This document shows positions 1 to 6,225 of a DNA stretch of 6,552 nt, piece after piece. Numbering within the stretch: position 1 is the first letter of the stretch; each line of letters opens with the position of its first letter. This stretch comes from an uncultured Collinsella sp. (GTDB lineage Bacteria; Actinomycetota; Coriobacteriia; Coriobacteriales; Coriobacteriaceae). The translations under genes and the position numbers were made by a program. The notes beneath the pieces were generated by a model. The model saw nothing but the letters and a program-made list of their open reading frames with translations. It had not been told where the DNA came from and made no database searches. The DNA lies in the NCBI GenBank assembly GCA_902494945.1, contig CABUVF010000123.1, positions 1 through 6,552 of the forward strand, written 5' to 3'.

Positions 1-8
1 CCTCCTTC
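1..8 (-). promoter_or_regulatory. Shine-Dalgarno of a gene starting just outside the left edge
   Basis: The minus strand ends at the window edge with GAAGGAGG, a near-perfect Shine-Dalgarno. Its start codon would lie a few bases beyond position 1, so a further leftward gene follows dciA. By the usual actinobacterial order (dnaA-dnaN-recF-DUF721-gyrB) this would be gyrB, but none of its coding sequence is visible, so the identity is inference. No convincing -35/-10 pair was found for it between the terminator and the edge. Confidence 0.55.
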
Positions 9-45
9 AGTCAAGAAAATGTGTACAGCCTTACTAGTTTATCGT

Positions 46-75
46 AAAAAAATACCCTCGGGAACGAGGGTATTT
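46..75 (-). terminator. Intrinsic terminator after dciA
   Basis: A perfect 11-bp inverted repeat (50-60 pairing with 65-75, core CCCTCG/CGAGGG) encloses a 4-nt loop (61-64). Read leftward, the stem runs into an uninterrupted run of seven T (complement of 46-52), the classic Rho-independent form. It begins 26 nt past the dciA stop codon, so it ends the leftward dnaN-recF-dciA transcript. On the plus strand only three T follow the stem, so rightward activity would be weaker. Confidence 0.9.
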
Positions 76-101
76 GGCTCTACAAGGCCACCAGATGCGA
101 T

Positions 102-665
102 TTAAGGCTCTTTTTTGCTTTGCACGCCCTTGGCCCACTCGGCGCTGGCTCTCATGGCATTCTCGAGGGCCTCGCGCAGTTTTTGGTCTTCGATGGGCGC
201 CACCTGGCGCTCGATCTCGGTGCGCTCGGCCTCACTTAGGTCGGCGTGCGGGGCCGGCGGTCGCTCGGTCGCCGCCGGGCGCAGGCGTTCCTTGGCGGCG
301 GGCGGCGTGTGACCGGGCGCGGTGGTTTTGAACACCAGGCCGTCCACATGCGCACCGGCGCGCTCCATGCGCGCACGGATGATCTCGCGCAACAGCGTCA
401 TTTCCTGCGTCCACGAGGGCGAGTCGAGATACACCAGCAGCTCATTGGACTCGGGCAGGTAGCGCAGCCCCGTCACACGCCGTCCCTCGCGCGTGCCCGA
501 GCACACCGCGTTCCATGCGCGATAGACCGCGCGCGACTCCTCGGCGGCCTCCATCTGCGCACGGCGCTTAGGCGTTGCAGCCGCCAGGATGCGCTGGCGC
601 TCTGCGTTCAAAAATCCACTGAAGGCGACTGTCTCGCTCTCGCGCTCGTAATTAGCACGTCTCAC
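102..665 (-). CDS. dciA: DciA-like DUF721 protein (helicase-associated replication factor)
   Basis: This 187-aa protein matches the DUF721/DciA pattern. A conserved-looking core spans about residues 45-115: YRAWNAVCSG (48-57, with the family tryptophan W51), then a beta strand and helix NELLVYLDSPSWTQEM (74-89), then a VDGLVF strand near 107-112. DciA proteins interact with the replicative helicase DnaB and are thought to be the ancestral bacterial helicase loader or operator; that role is family knowledge. A Pro/Ala-rich linker (about 117-141) leads to a charged helical tail (142-185). The start is GTG (663-665), preceded on the minus strand by an AAGGTGG Shine-Dalgarno, and it overlaps the recF 3' end by 14 bp, which implies translational coupling. 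Position after recF is the usual actinobacterial place for this gene. The family call rests on pattern and context, not on a profile search. Confidence 0.78.
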   Translation of the reverse strand: MRRANYERESETVAFSGFLNAERQRILAAATPKRRAQMEAAEESRAVYRAWNAVCSGTREGRRVTGLRYLPESNELLVYLDSPSWTQEMTLLREIIRARMERAGAHVDGLVFKTTAPGHTPPAAKERLRPAATERPPAPHADLSEAERTEIERQVAPIEDQKLREALENAMRASAEWAKGVQSKKEP

Positions 666-1758
666 CCATGCTCACCACCTTGGCTCGATCAAGCAGGTCA
701 TCGGTAAAGTACCCCAGGTTGGTCGTAGTTATGACCGTCTGGATATCATCGCCGATCAGCCGCAGGAAAGCGCCGCGACGCTCGCCGTCGAGCTCGCTCA
801 TCACGTCGTCCAAAAGCAGCAGCGGGGCGGTGCCCAGGACATCGCGAGCCACGGCCACCTCGGCCACCTTCCAGGACAGTACCAGCGTGCGCTGCTGTCC
901 TTGGCTGGCAAATGAACGGGCGGAGCGACCCGCCACGGTGAACTCGATCTCGTCGCGATGCGGTCCCACCAACGTCACGCCGCGGCGAATTTCCTCGTCG
1001 GCATGCTCGTCAAGGGCAGCCAGCATGCGCTCGTACGCCCAACCCTTCAGCTCTTCGCGATCCTCGACCTGGGGTAAATCCCCCAGCGTGGACGCATAGG
1101 TCACGTTGGCAGCCTCGCCGGACGCCACTTGCCCGTAGGCAGTGTGCACATGGCCCGCCAGCCGGTCGAGTAGGGCCAACCGGTGCACGAGCAGGGCCGA
1201 GCCCGCGCGAGCAATCGAATCGTTCCACGCGCCGAGCATCTCGCGACAGCACCAGGTCTCCTTGAGCAGGGCGTTACGCTGGGTCACGCAGCGCCCATAG
1301 GTGCTCGCAAGATCGGCATAACGCACGCTCAGCTGCATGCCAAAGTCATCGAGGGCGGCGCGGCGCACACTGGCGCCTCGCTTAACCATGTCCAGATGGT
1401 CGGGGCAAAACAGCACGCTCGGCAGAATCCCGCGCACACCGGCGGCAGAGCATCTCTTGCCGTTGCGACTAAACGAGCGCTTACCGTCCTCCGCGCTCAA
1501 TCCCATATCAAGCACGCGGCCGTCGCCCTCGAGCCTCAGCTCGATCTTGCACGAGCCCACGCCGTCATGGACGAGCTCGGCTGCGGTCGGATGCCTAAAC
1601 GAGGCGCCGCTCGTCAGCAGCTGCAGCGCCTCTATGAGATTGGTCTTTCCCGCCGCGTTGGGTCCCGCAAGTATCGTCACGCCCTCGTCCAGGGCAAGGC
1701 GATAGCTATCGAAGCTGCGGTAGTGCGCGACGGAAAGATCGCGGGCGAACATGGTCAT
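652..1758 (-). CDS. recF: DNA replication and repair protein RecF
   Basis: RecF is a cytosolic SMC-like ABC ATPase that helps load RecA at single-strand gaps with RecO and RecR. The 368-aa length is normal. Visible motifs are Walker A GPNAAGKT (32-39) in the context ILAGPNAAGKTNLIEAL, the RecF-typical LVGPHRDEIEF (263-273), the ABC signature SQGQQRTL (285-292) and Walker B LLLLDDVMSELD (313-324). The N-terminal FARDLSVAHYRSF (4-16) corresponds to the usual RecF strand and loop. The start is 9 nt after the dnaN stop with no clear Shine-Dalgarno, so translation is probably coupled to dnaN. A second in-frame ATG lies two codons in (codon 3, 1750-1752) and could be the true start. The 3' end overlaps dciA by 14 bp. 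No key ATPase residue is missing. Confidence 0.96.
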   Translation of the reverse strand: MTMFARDLSVAHYRSFDSYRLALDEGVTILAGPNAAGKTNLIEALQLLTSGASFRHPTAAELVHDGVGSCKIELRLEGDGRVLDMGLSAEDGKRSFSRNGKRCSAAGVRGILPSVLFCPDHLDMVKRGASVRRAALDDFGMQLSVRYADLASTYGRCVTQRNALLKETWCCREMLGAWNDSIARAGSALLVHRLALLDRLAGHVHTAYGQVASGEAANVTYASTLGDLPQVEDREELKGWAYERMLAALDEHADEEIRRGVTLVGPHRDEIEFTVAGRSARSFASQGQQRTLVLSWKVAEVAVARDVLGTAPLLLLDDVMSELDGERRGAFLRLIGDDIQTVITTTNLGYFTDDLLDRAKVVSMGETC

Positions 1759-1767
1759 GGCGCAGCG

Positions 1768-2871
1768 CTAGATGCGGACCGGCATGACCAGGTACAGGTA
1801 GTTGATCTTGTCGTAGGACTTGAAGATGCCCGCCTGCGAGTAGCTCTTGAGCTCCAGCGTGATCTCCTTCTCCTTGGACAGGGCATTGAGGCAGCCGAAG
1901 ATGTAGTGGTAGTTGAAGGCGATGGTACCCGACTCGCCCTCAGCCTCGACATCGATCGTCTCCTGCGCAAGGTCCTGGTCATTGGAAATGGAGGACAGGC
2001 CCATCTGCCCGTTCTCGACATCGATCTCGAACTTGACGGCGGGGTTGGCGCTCGCGATAACGGCCACGCGCTTGAGGGCGGCGTTAAAGGCGGCGACATC
2101 GATCTTGACGCTCGTCACGCACGAATCGGGGATGAGCTGCTTGTAGTTGGGGTACACGCCCTCGATGCGACGCGACACGTAGGTGGTGTTGCCGGCCTCG
2201 AAGACGACCTGGGTGTCGGTAGCCCCGATCATGATGGTCGCCTGGCTGGCCATGATGTTCAGCGCGTCGTTAAAGGCGTCAGCCGGAACGTTGAGCTCAA
2301 AGGAGCCCTCGAGGGTCGAGGTCTCGACCTGCGTATCGCACACGGCCAAGCGGAAGGAATCGGTCGCCACCAGGCGTACGGTGTTGTTCTCGACCTTCAT
2401 GTGCACGCCGCCCAGGATGGGGCGAGCCTTGTCGGTCGAGGTGACGCGCCACACGCGGCCGACCATTTCGGACAAGACATCGGTCGGCAGCTCCACGGCA
2501 CTCTCGATGGCATAGGCCGGAAACTCGGGGAAGTCATTGGCATCGAGCGTGTTCAGCCTAAAAGAGCTCTTCTCGCAACCAATCAGCACCTGGCGCTCGG
2601 ACAGCTCAAAGGTGACCGGGGCATCGGGGAGGGTCTTGGTGATATTGGAGAGCATCTTACAGGGGATAACCATCTCGCCCTCTTCTTCGACATGCGCCGC
2701 GATGCGATGACGGATCGAGATAGTGTAGTTAGAGGTCTGGAATTCCAAGATGCCGTCTTGGGCCTTAACGAGCACGCCCGACAGGATGGGAAGGGTGGAT
2801 GCCGAAGCGACACCCTTCATAACGACGCCGATGGCTTGTGTAAGCGAGCTCTGGCTGACGGTGAACTTCAT
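1768..2871 (-). CDS. dnaN: DNA polymerase III beta subunit (sliding clamp)
   Basis: DnaN forms the ring-shaped dimeric clamp that tethers DNA polymerase III and many repair proteins to DNA. The 367-aa length fits the three-domain clamp. Family hallmarks are SSFRLNTLDANDFPEFP (102-118), PILGGVHMKV (151-160) followed by the LVATDSFRLAVCD segment (167-179), RRIEGVYPNYKQLIP (234-248) and the C-terminal YLVMPVRI (360-367), whose P-V-R lies at the partner-binding cleft. The ATG is preceded by AGAAAGG (minus strand of 2881-2887), a good Shine-Dalgarno 9 nt upstream, which fixes the start. The gene is separated from dnaA by a 238-bp origin segment, so its own promoter probably lies there, though no clear -35/-10 pair could be picked out. 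It is close-packed with recF downstream. Confidence 0.97.
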   Translation of the reverse strand: MKFTVSQSSLTQAIGVVMKGVASASTLPILSGVLVKAQDGILEFQTSNYTISIRHRIAAHVEEEGEMVIPCKMLSNITKTLPDAPVTFELSERQVLIGCEKSSFRLNTLDANDFPEFPAYAIESAVELPTDVLSEMVGRVWRVTSTDKARPILGGVHMKVENNTVRLVATDSFRLAVCDTQVETSTLEGSFELNVPADAFNDALNIMASQATIMIGATDTQVVFEAGNTTYVSRRIEGVYPNYKQLIPDSCVTSVKIDVAAFNAALKRVAVIASANPAVKFEIDVENGQMGLSSISNDQDLAQETIDVEAEGESGTIAFNYHYIFGCLNALSKEKEITLELKSYSQAGIFKSYDKINYLYLVMPVRI

Positions 2872-2875
2872 CTTT

Positions 2876-2918
2876 TAATACCTTTCTATAGATATAAATA
2901 TCTTAATAATAGTAATAG
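2876..2918. other. Putative DNA unwinding element with DnaA-trio triplets
   Basis: In a GC-rich window this stretch stands out: positions 2881-2918 contain only 7 G/C in 38. Its right part is five consecutive triplets on the plus strand, TAA TAA TAG TAA TAG (2904-2918). In B. subtilis, DnaA-trios (3'-[G/A]AT-5') guide the DnaA filament from duplex boxes onto one strand, towards the AT-rich unwinding site next to dnaN. Here the strand, polarity and side (towards dnaN) all agree. A 14-bp palindrome (AGATAT-AA-ATATCT, 2890-2903) abuts the triplets. The stretch also forms the dnaN 5' leader. The match is seen directly; the function is inferred. Confidence 0.7.
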
Positions 2919-2930
2919 CACTGACGAAAC

Positions 2931-3094
2931 TGTTGATTACTCCCAAAGACGCAGGTCAGACCAAGAAAGAGAATCGACAGCAACCTGTGTGCAACAGGGG
3001 TGGTTTTCCACGTTCAAAACCTGCGCAAAACTTTTCATCACCGCGGGTTGGGTTTTAGACACCTTATGCCCGTGGTTTCGACAAGTTTTCAACA
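2931..3094. other. oriC segment: DnaA-box-like cluster between dnaN and dnaA
   Basis: Sites resembling TTTTCAACA or TTTTCCACA, counted by eye: TGTTGATTA (2931-2939, reverse, 7/9 to TGTGGATAA), TGTGCAACA (2988-2996, 7/9), TTTTCCACG (3004-3012, 8/9), TTTTCATCA (3032-3040, 8/9), TTTTAGACA (3053-3061, 7/9), GTTTCGACA (3075-3083, 7/9) and the perfect TTTTCAACA (3086-3094). Most point the same way on the plus strand. The site nearest the triplets is 12 nt from them. No ORF of note lies in the 2872-3109 gap. Weak individual sites may be chance, but the cluster and its place next to the trios fit an origin. Confidence 0.75.
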
Positions 3095-3109
3095 GGTGTC
3101 TCTATTTCC

Positions 3110-4834
3110 CTACGAGCGCAGTGTAATTTTATCGCGCAGCGACTTGAGGTCTTCGGTGACGGTGCGGTCTTCCTGGATCATCTTCTGGACCTTTTTGTAA
3201 CTCGTGCTGACGGTCGAGTGGTTGCGGTTGCCAAATTCGGCGCCCACCGCCGTGGTCGTCATCTCGCACATCTCGATGGCCAGGTAGATAGCGATATGGC
3301 GTGCTTTGGCGATATTGGCGTTGCGACGCGGGCCGATGAGCTCCTCGTGCGTCACGCCGTACTGCTCTTCGATGACGGACTGAACCGTCTGGACGTTGAT
3401 CTTTTTGGCCGATGTGTCAAAGTACTGGCTGGCGATGGCGTCGATATCGTCAAAGGTGAGCTCCCCGCCCTCGCGCTCGCGGTCGCCCGCCTCGCCGGCG
3501 CAGCGCTCGCAAAAGCTCTCGAGTTCGCGGATGTTGGTGCCCGAGACCTCGGCCATGTGTTTAAAGTGCTCGTCGGTTAGGTGCCCGCCGTCGCCCCCAT
3601 AGGCCGCCAGCAGCGAGTCGTCGCCTGCCTCGGGAGCGGCGACGATGGTGTTCTCGTAATAGCGCTGCAAGATCTTGTATTTCATTTCGTAGCTGGGCTC
3701 TGCGACCAGGCAGAGCATGCCGGCGTTGAAGCGGCTGGTTAGACGCTCGTCCATGCTCAGGTCCTTGGGGGCGCGGTCTGCCGCGATGACGACCTTCTTG
3801 TTGTTGCGGATGAACTCGTCCATGAGCTGGAAAAAGTAGTCCACGCTCGCGCGCTTGCCGATGATGTTTTGGATGTCGTCGATGATGAGCACGTCCACGC
3901 CGTGGTACGCCTGCATGATGGGGGCGTTGCTCTTCTTTTGGCGGTCGAACTCGGTCATCAGGTCGTCCAGATATGCCTGGGAGTTGGCATACTTGACCTT
4001 GATCTCGGGCGACTTTTCGGCGAGCTCGTTTTTGATGGCAAGCAGCAGGTGCGTCTTGCCCAGGCCCGATTTGCCGTAGATGAACAGTGATGTGCACGTG
4101 CCCCGCTCGTCCGCGAGGGCGGCAAACTTGAGTGCCGAGCGATAGGCATGGCTGTTCTCGGGGCCGTAGACAAAGTTCTCAAAGGTAAATTTTGAGTTCG
4201 CGGCGAGTGGGGCTCCATCCGTATTCTGCTCGGCCGGTACGGTCGGTGCTGGCATGGGTGAAGCGGGGGTCGCGGCTTGCGTGGACTTAGTCGGCGCCCC
4301 GCCCTTCATCTGGTTCATCATGCGACGAAAATCATCGGCCGAGAGCGTGTTCTTGATTGCAATGCCCGAATCCGCGCCCGCCGCTGCGTCATGAGCGATG
4401 GGCATGTGCGTGACGGGTGCGTTCGTTGACGTCGCAGCGGCGGTCGGCAACGGTGCCATGGTTTCACGGGAAACATCGCTGTGCTGGTGCTCGATTGTCG
4501 GCACGTCGCCTGCGGAGGCTGGCGCCGCAGGGGAAGCAGCGGGAGCCGTGGCGGGCACCGTCGCGGCAGCAGATTCGGCCGTTGCGCCTTGCGGTGCCAC
4601 GATGTCGAGCGCGATCGGAGCAAAGGCGATTTCTTCCAGATAGGCCTCAATAGTCGGCTGATGCTTTTTGAGCTGCGCGATGGCAAAGCGCGAGGGGGCC
4701 TCGATCGTGAGCGTATCTTCGGTCAGGCTTATGGCGCGCGATTGCCCCAGCATGTTGATGAGGCGTGCATCTTGGCCGTCGCGCTGGCAAAAGGCGATGG
4801 CATCCCCCAGGATGATGCTTGCTTCCTCGTCCAC
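3110..4834 (-). CDS. dnaA: Chromosomal replication initiator protein DnaA
   Basis: DnaA is the AAA+ ATPase that binds origin boxes, melts the origin and recruits helicase. The 574-aa protein has a divergent domain I (1-80), a long Ala/Pro/Thr-rich linker domain II (about 81-212), the AAA+ domain III (about 213-445) and the DNA-binding domain IV (about 480-574). Motifs: Walker A GKSGLGKT (254-261), Walker B VLIIDDIQ (315-322), sensor 1 VVIAADRAP (348-356), the arginine-finger region DERLTSRFNAG (362-372, R368), sensor 2 GTNIRELE (432-439) and the recognition motif FGNRNHSTV (534-542). The usual forms are SRFEWG and FGGRDHTTV, so here W is replaced by A, D by N and T by S. No tryptophan is seen in the whole protein. 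The GTG start has GGGAG just upstream and follows the preceding gene by 15 nt, indicating an operon. The N-terminal tail is short compared with many DnaA proteins. Confidence 0.97.
   Translation of the reverse strand: MDEEASIILGDAIAFCQRDGQDARLINMLGQSRAISLTEDTLTIEAPSRFAIAQLKKHQPTIEAYLEEIAFAPIALDIVAPQGATAESAAATVPATAPAASPAAPASAGDVPTIEHQHSDVSRETMAPLPTAAATSTNAPVTHMPIAHDAAAGADSGIAIKNTLSADDFRRMMNQMKGGAPTKSTQAATPASPMPAPTVPAEQNTDGAPLAANSKFTFENFVYGPENSHAYRSALKFAALADERGTCTSLFIYGKSGLGKTHLLLAIKNELAEKSPEIKVKYANSQAYLDDLMTEFDRQKKSNAPIMQAYHGVDVLIIDDIQNIIGKRASVDYFFQLMDEFIRNNKKVVIAADRAPKDLSMDERLTSRFNAGMLCLVAEPSYEMKYKILQRYYENTIVAAPEAGDDSLLAAYGGDGGHLTDEHFKHMAEVSGTNIRELESFCERCAGEAGDREREGGELTFDDIDAIASQYFDTSAKKINVQTVQSVIEEQYGVTHEELIGPRRNANIAKARHIAIYLAIEMCEMTTTAVGAEFGNRNHSTVSTSYKKVQKMIQEDRTVTEDLKSLRDKITLRS
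4460..4475 (-). other. parS-like ParB binding site inside dnaA
   Basis: The minus strand reads TGTTTCCCGTGAAACC, 14 of 16 matches to the consensus TGTTTCACGTGAAACA. The GTTTC/GAAAC arms are perfect and only one centre base and the last base differ. In frame it encodes part of D-V-S-R-E-T (residues 120-125) of the variable DnaA linker, where protein sequence is little constrained. parS sites cluster near origins and are bound by ParB (Spo0J) for chromosome segregation. The parA/parB genes are not in the window. Confidence 0.72.
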
Positions 4835-4849
4835 TGTCTCTCCCGTTCT

Positions 4850-6202
4850 TTAGCTCTGAGCTCGCACGCGAGCGGCGCCGAGTTCGGTCAGATGGTATTT
4901 CTGGCCATGCTTGATGACCAAGCCGGCCTGCGCCAAGTCATTGAGCGTGCGTGACCAAGTGGGGGCCGAGTTTCCAAACGCCCTCGCCAGATCGGTTGCA
5001 CCGCACGCTTGATTTTGCGCCAGATAGCCCAGCGCGGCGTTGCCGCGATCGCTTACGAACACGTCCGGCTGTGGCTGCGCATACTGATTTGCTGCATTAG
5101 GATACATCATTTGAGCTGCTGATTGTTGAGAACTCTGCATCGGCGACATTTGCTGTTGAAAACTTTGAGGCCACTGTTGGTAAGGCTGCGGAGTCATCTG
5201 CTGGGCCCAGGGGTTGTACTGCTGCTGCGGCATCTGCTGGTACGGCTGCTGATATCCCTGCTGGTACTGCTGTGGGAACTGCTGGCCATACCCCAGTGGC
5301 GGCATCTGCTGATATGGATATCCCTGTTGGTACGGCTGATATCCCATTTGCTGGCCACCCGGTGCCCCCGTCGCCTGCTGCATTGCTGCTGCATCCTGAT
5401 CCGCCAGCGGCATGGCCTCTGGCACGTTTGGCGGCATCGACATCGACGCCGCCTGGGACTCTTGTGTAGGAAGCATTCCGGGCTGCTGCATCTGTCCCAC
5501 GCGGGGCTGCATCTGTTGCGTTGCCATGGGCTGCTGCGCAAAAGCTCCCGGCAGGGGATATGCGGGCTGCTCCGTCTCGGGCCGCACGGCAGCACCGCGC
5601 CCGCCGGCGCGTTCGATTTCCTGCACGCGTTTAGGATCCAGGCTTACCGTAACCACGGTGCCGTTGCCCATGTTGTCCTCGATGGACACGGCCCCGCCGG
5701 CGTTTTCCAAATACTCCTGCACCATGGGAAACCCTGCTCCGGTTCCACGGATATAGCGCTTCATCTTGCTGTTTGCGCTGGTAACGCCAAAGTCGAAAGC
5801 GCGCTCCTTGTCGTCGATGCCGGGTCCTTGATCAGCAAAGCGGATGGTGTCTCCGCCGTCCAGAATCGAGATGATGGGCTCGGCAAAGTGCGCGTGGATA
5901 AAGTTTTCGACAATCTCGCGGATGACCATGAGCGAGATATGGCCACCTTGTTCTTTCATGCACTGGTAGACGGTGTTGGTCGTCTCTTCCAAATACGTGC
6001 GGACATCTTGCGGATCAATGACGATCACACGCGGTGTCGACAGCATGTCGTCATAGACGGCGATGCGCGCGGCGTACATGACTTTTGGCGCCTGCGTGGT
6101 CGTCTGCTCGCCTTCCTCACGCTCTTCGCGCACGCCGGTGATGTGCTCGTTGTCGGGTGCCGGGTCTCCGGAATCGACCATGGTGTAAAAGTCGTCAGAC
6201 AT
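4850..6202 (-). CDS. GHKL-type ATPase with Gln-rich linker and C-terminal winged helix, first gene of the dnaA operon
   Basis: I recognise the domains but not a named gene. Residues about 60-190 form a GHKL (HATPase_c) ATP-binding fold: N box REIVEN (95-100, E96 and N100), G1 box DQGPG (124-128), G2 box GTGAGF (153-158) and G3 NGT (180-182). This resembles histidine-kinase ATPase domains and SpoIIAB-like anti-sigma kinases, but no dimerisation/phospho-histidine segment, transmembrane helix or signal peptide is seen. Residues about 211-379 are low complexity, rich in Gln, Pro, Tyr and Met. Residues about 380-450 (DVFVSDRGNAALGYLAQ onwards, with TDLARAF, WSRTLNDLAQAGLV and YHLTELG) look like a winged-helix DNA-binding domain of MarR/ArsR style. 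The N-terminal 40 residues are acidic and probably disordered. The stop is 15 nt before the dnaA start. The Shine-Dalgarno is weak (GAAAG, 12 nt away), so the start is less certain; M8 is an alternative. The upstream side is filled with DnaA boxes, so DnaA may control this operon. The role is unknown; regulation of dnaA or of initiation is an inference from position. Confidence 0.88.
   Translation of the reverse strand: MSDDFYTMVDSGDPAPDNEHITGVREEREEGEQTTTQAPKVMYAARIAVYDDMLSTPRVIVIDPQDVRTYLEETTNTVYQCMKEQGGHISLMVIREIVENFIHAHFAEPIISILDGGDTIRFADQGPGIDDKERAFDFGVTSANSKMKRYIRGTGAGFPMVQEYLENAGGAVSIEDNMGNGTVVTVSLDPKRVQEIERAGGRGAAVRPETEQPAYPLPGAFAQQPMATQQMQPRVGQMQQPGMLPTQESQAASMSMPPNVPEAMPLADQDAAAMQQATGAPGGQQMGYQPYQQGYPYQQMPPLGYGQQFPQQYQQGYQQPYQQMPQQQYNPWAQQMTPQPYQQWPQSFQQQMSPMQSSQQSAAQMMYPNAANQYAQPQPDVFVSDRGNAALGYLAQNQACGATDLARAFGNSAPTWSRTLNDLAQAGLVIKHGQKYHLTELGAARVRAQS
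5153..5356 (-). repeat. Degenerate Gln/Pro/Tyr coding repeat
   Basis: Within the linker of the GHKL protein (residues 283-350), imperfect units of the form Q-P-Y-Q-Q-[GMW] and Y-Q-Q-G recur, written mostly with CAG/CAA, CCG/CCC and TAC/TAT codons. The wider Q/P/M-rich tract runs from about 5066 to 5572. Such tracts change length by slippage and are commonly disordered or prone to self-association; this is general knowledge of low-complexity proteins. Confidence 0.75.
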
Positions 6203-6225
6203 GCCGCTCGCAATCTTTCAAAAGG

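Noticed and set aside
2881..2960. Minus-strand promoter for dnaN in the AT-rich stretch
   Set aside because: Several -10-like hexamers exist simply because the region is AT-rich, and none has a good -35 at 16-18 bp.
1183..3126. Long open frame on the plus strand (about 647 codons) opposite recF and dnaN
   Set aside because: It lies antisense to two unmistakable genes and its product has no recognisable motif. Long antisense frames are common opposite GC-rich genes.
3561..4097. Alternative minus-strand frame within dnaA
   Set aside because: It overlaps the Walker A/B region of dnaA in another frame and has no family features.
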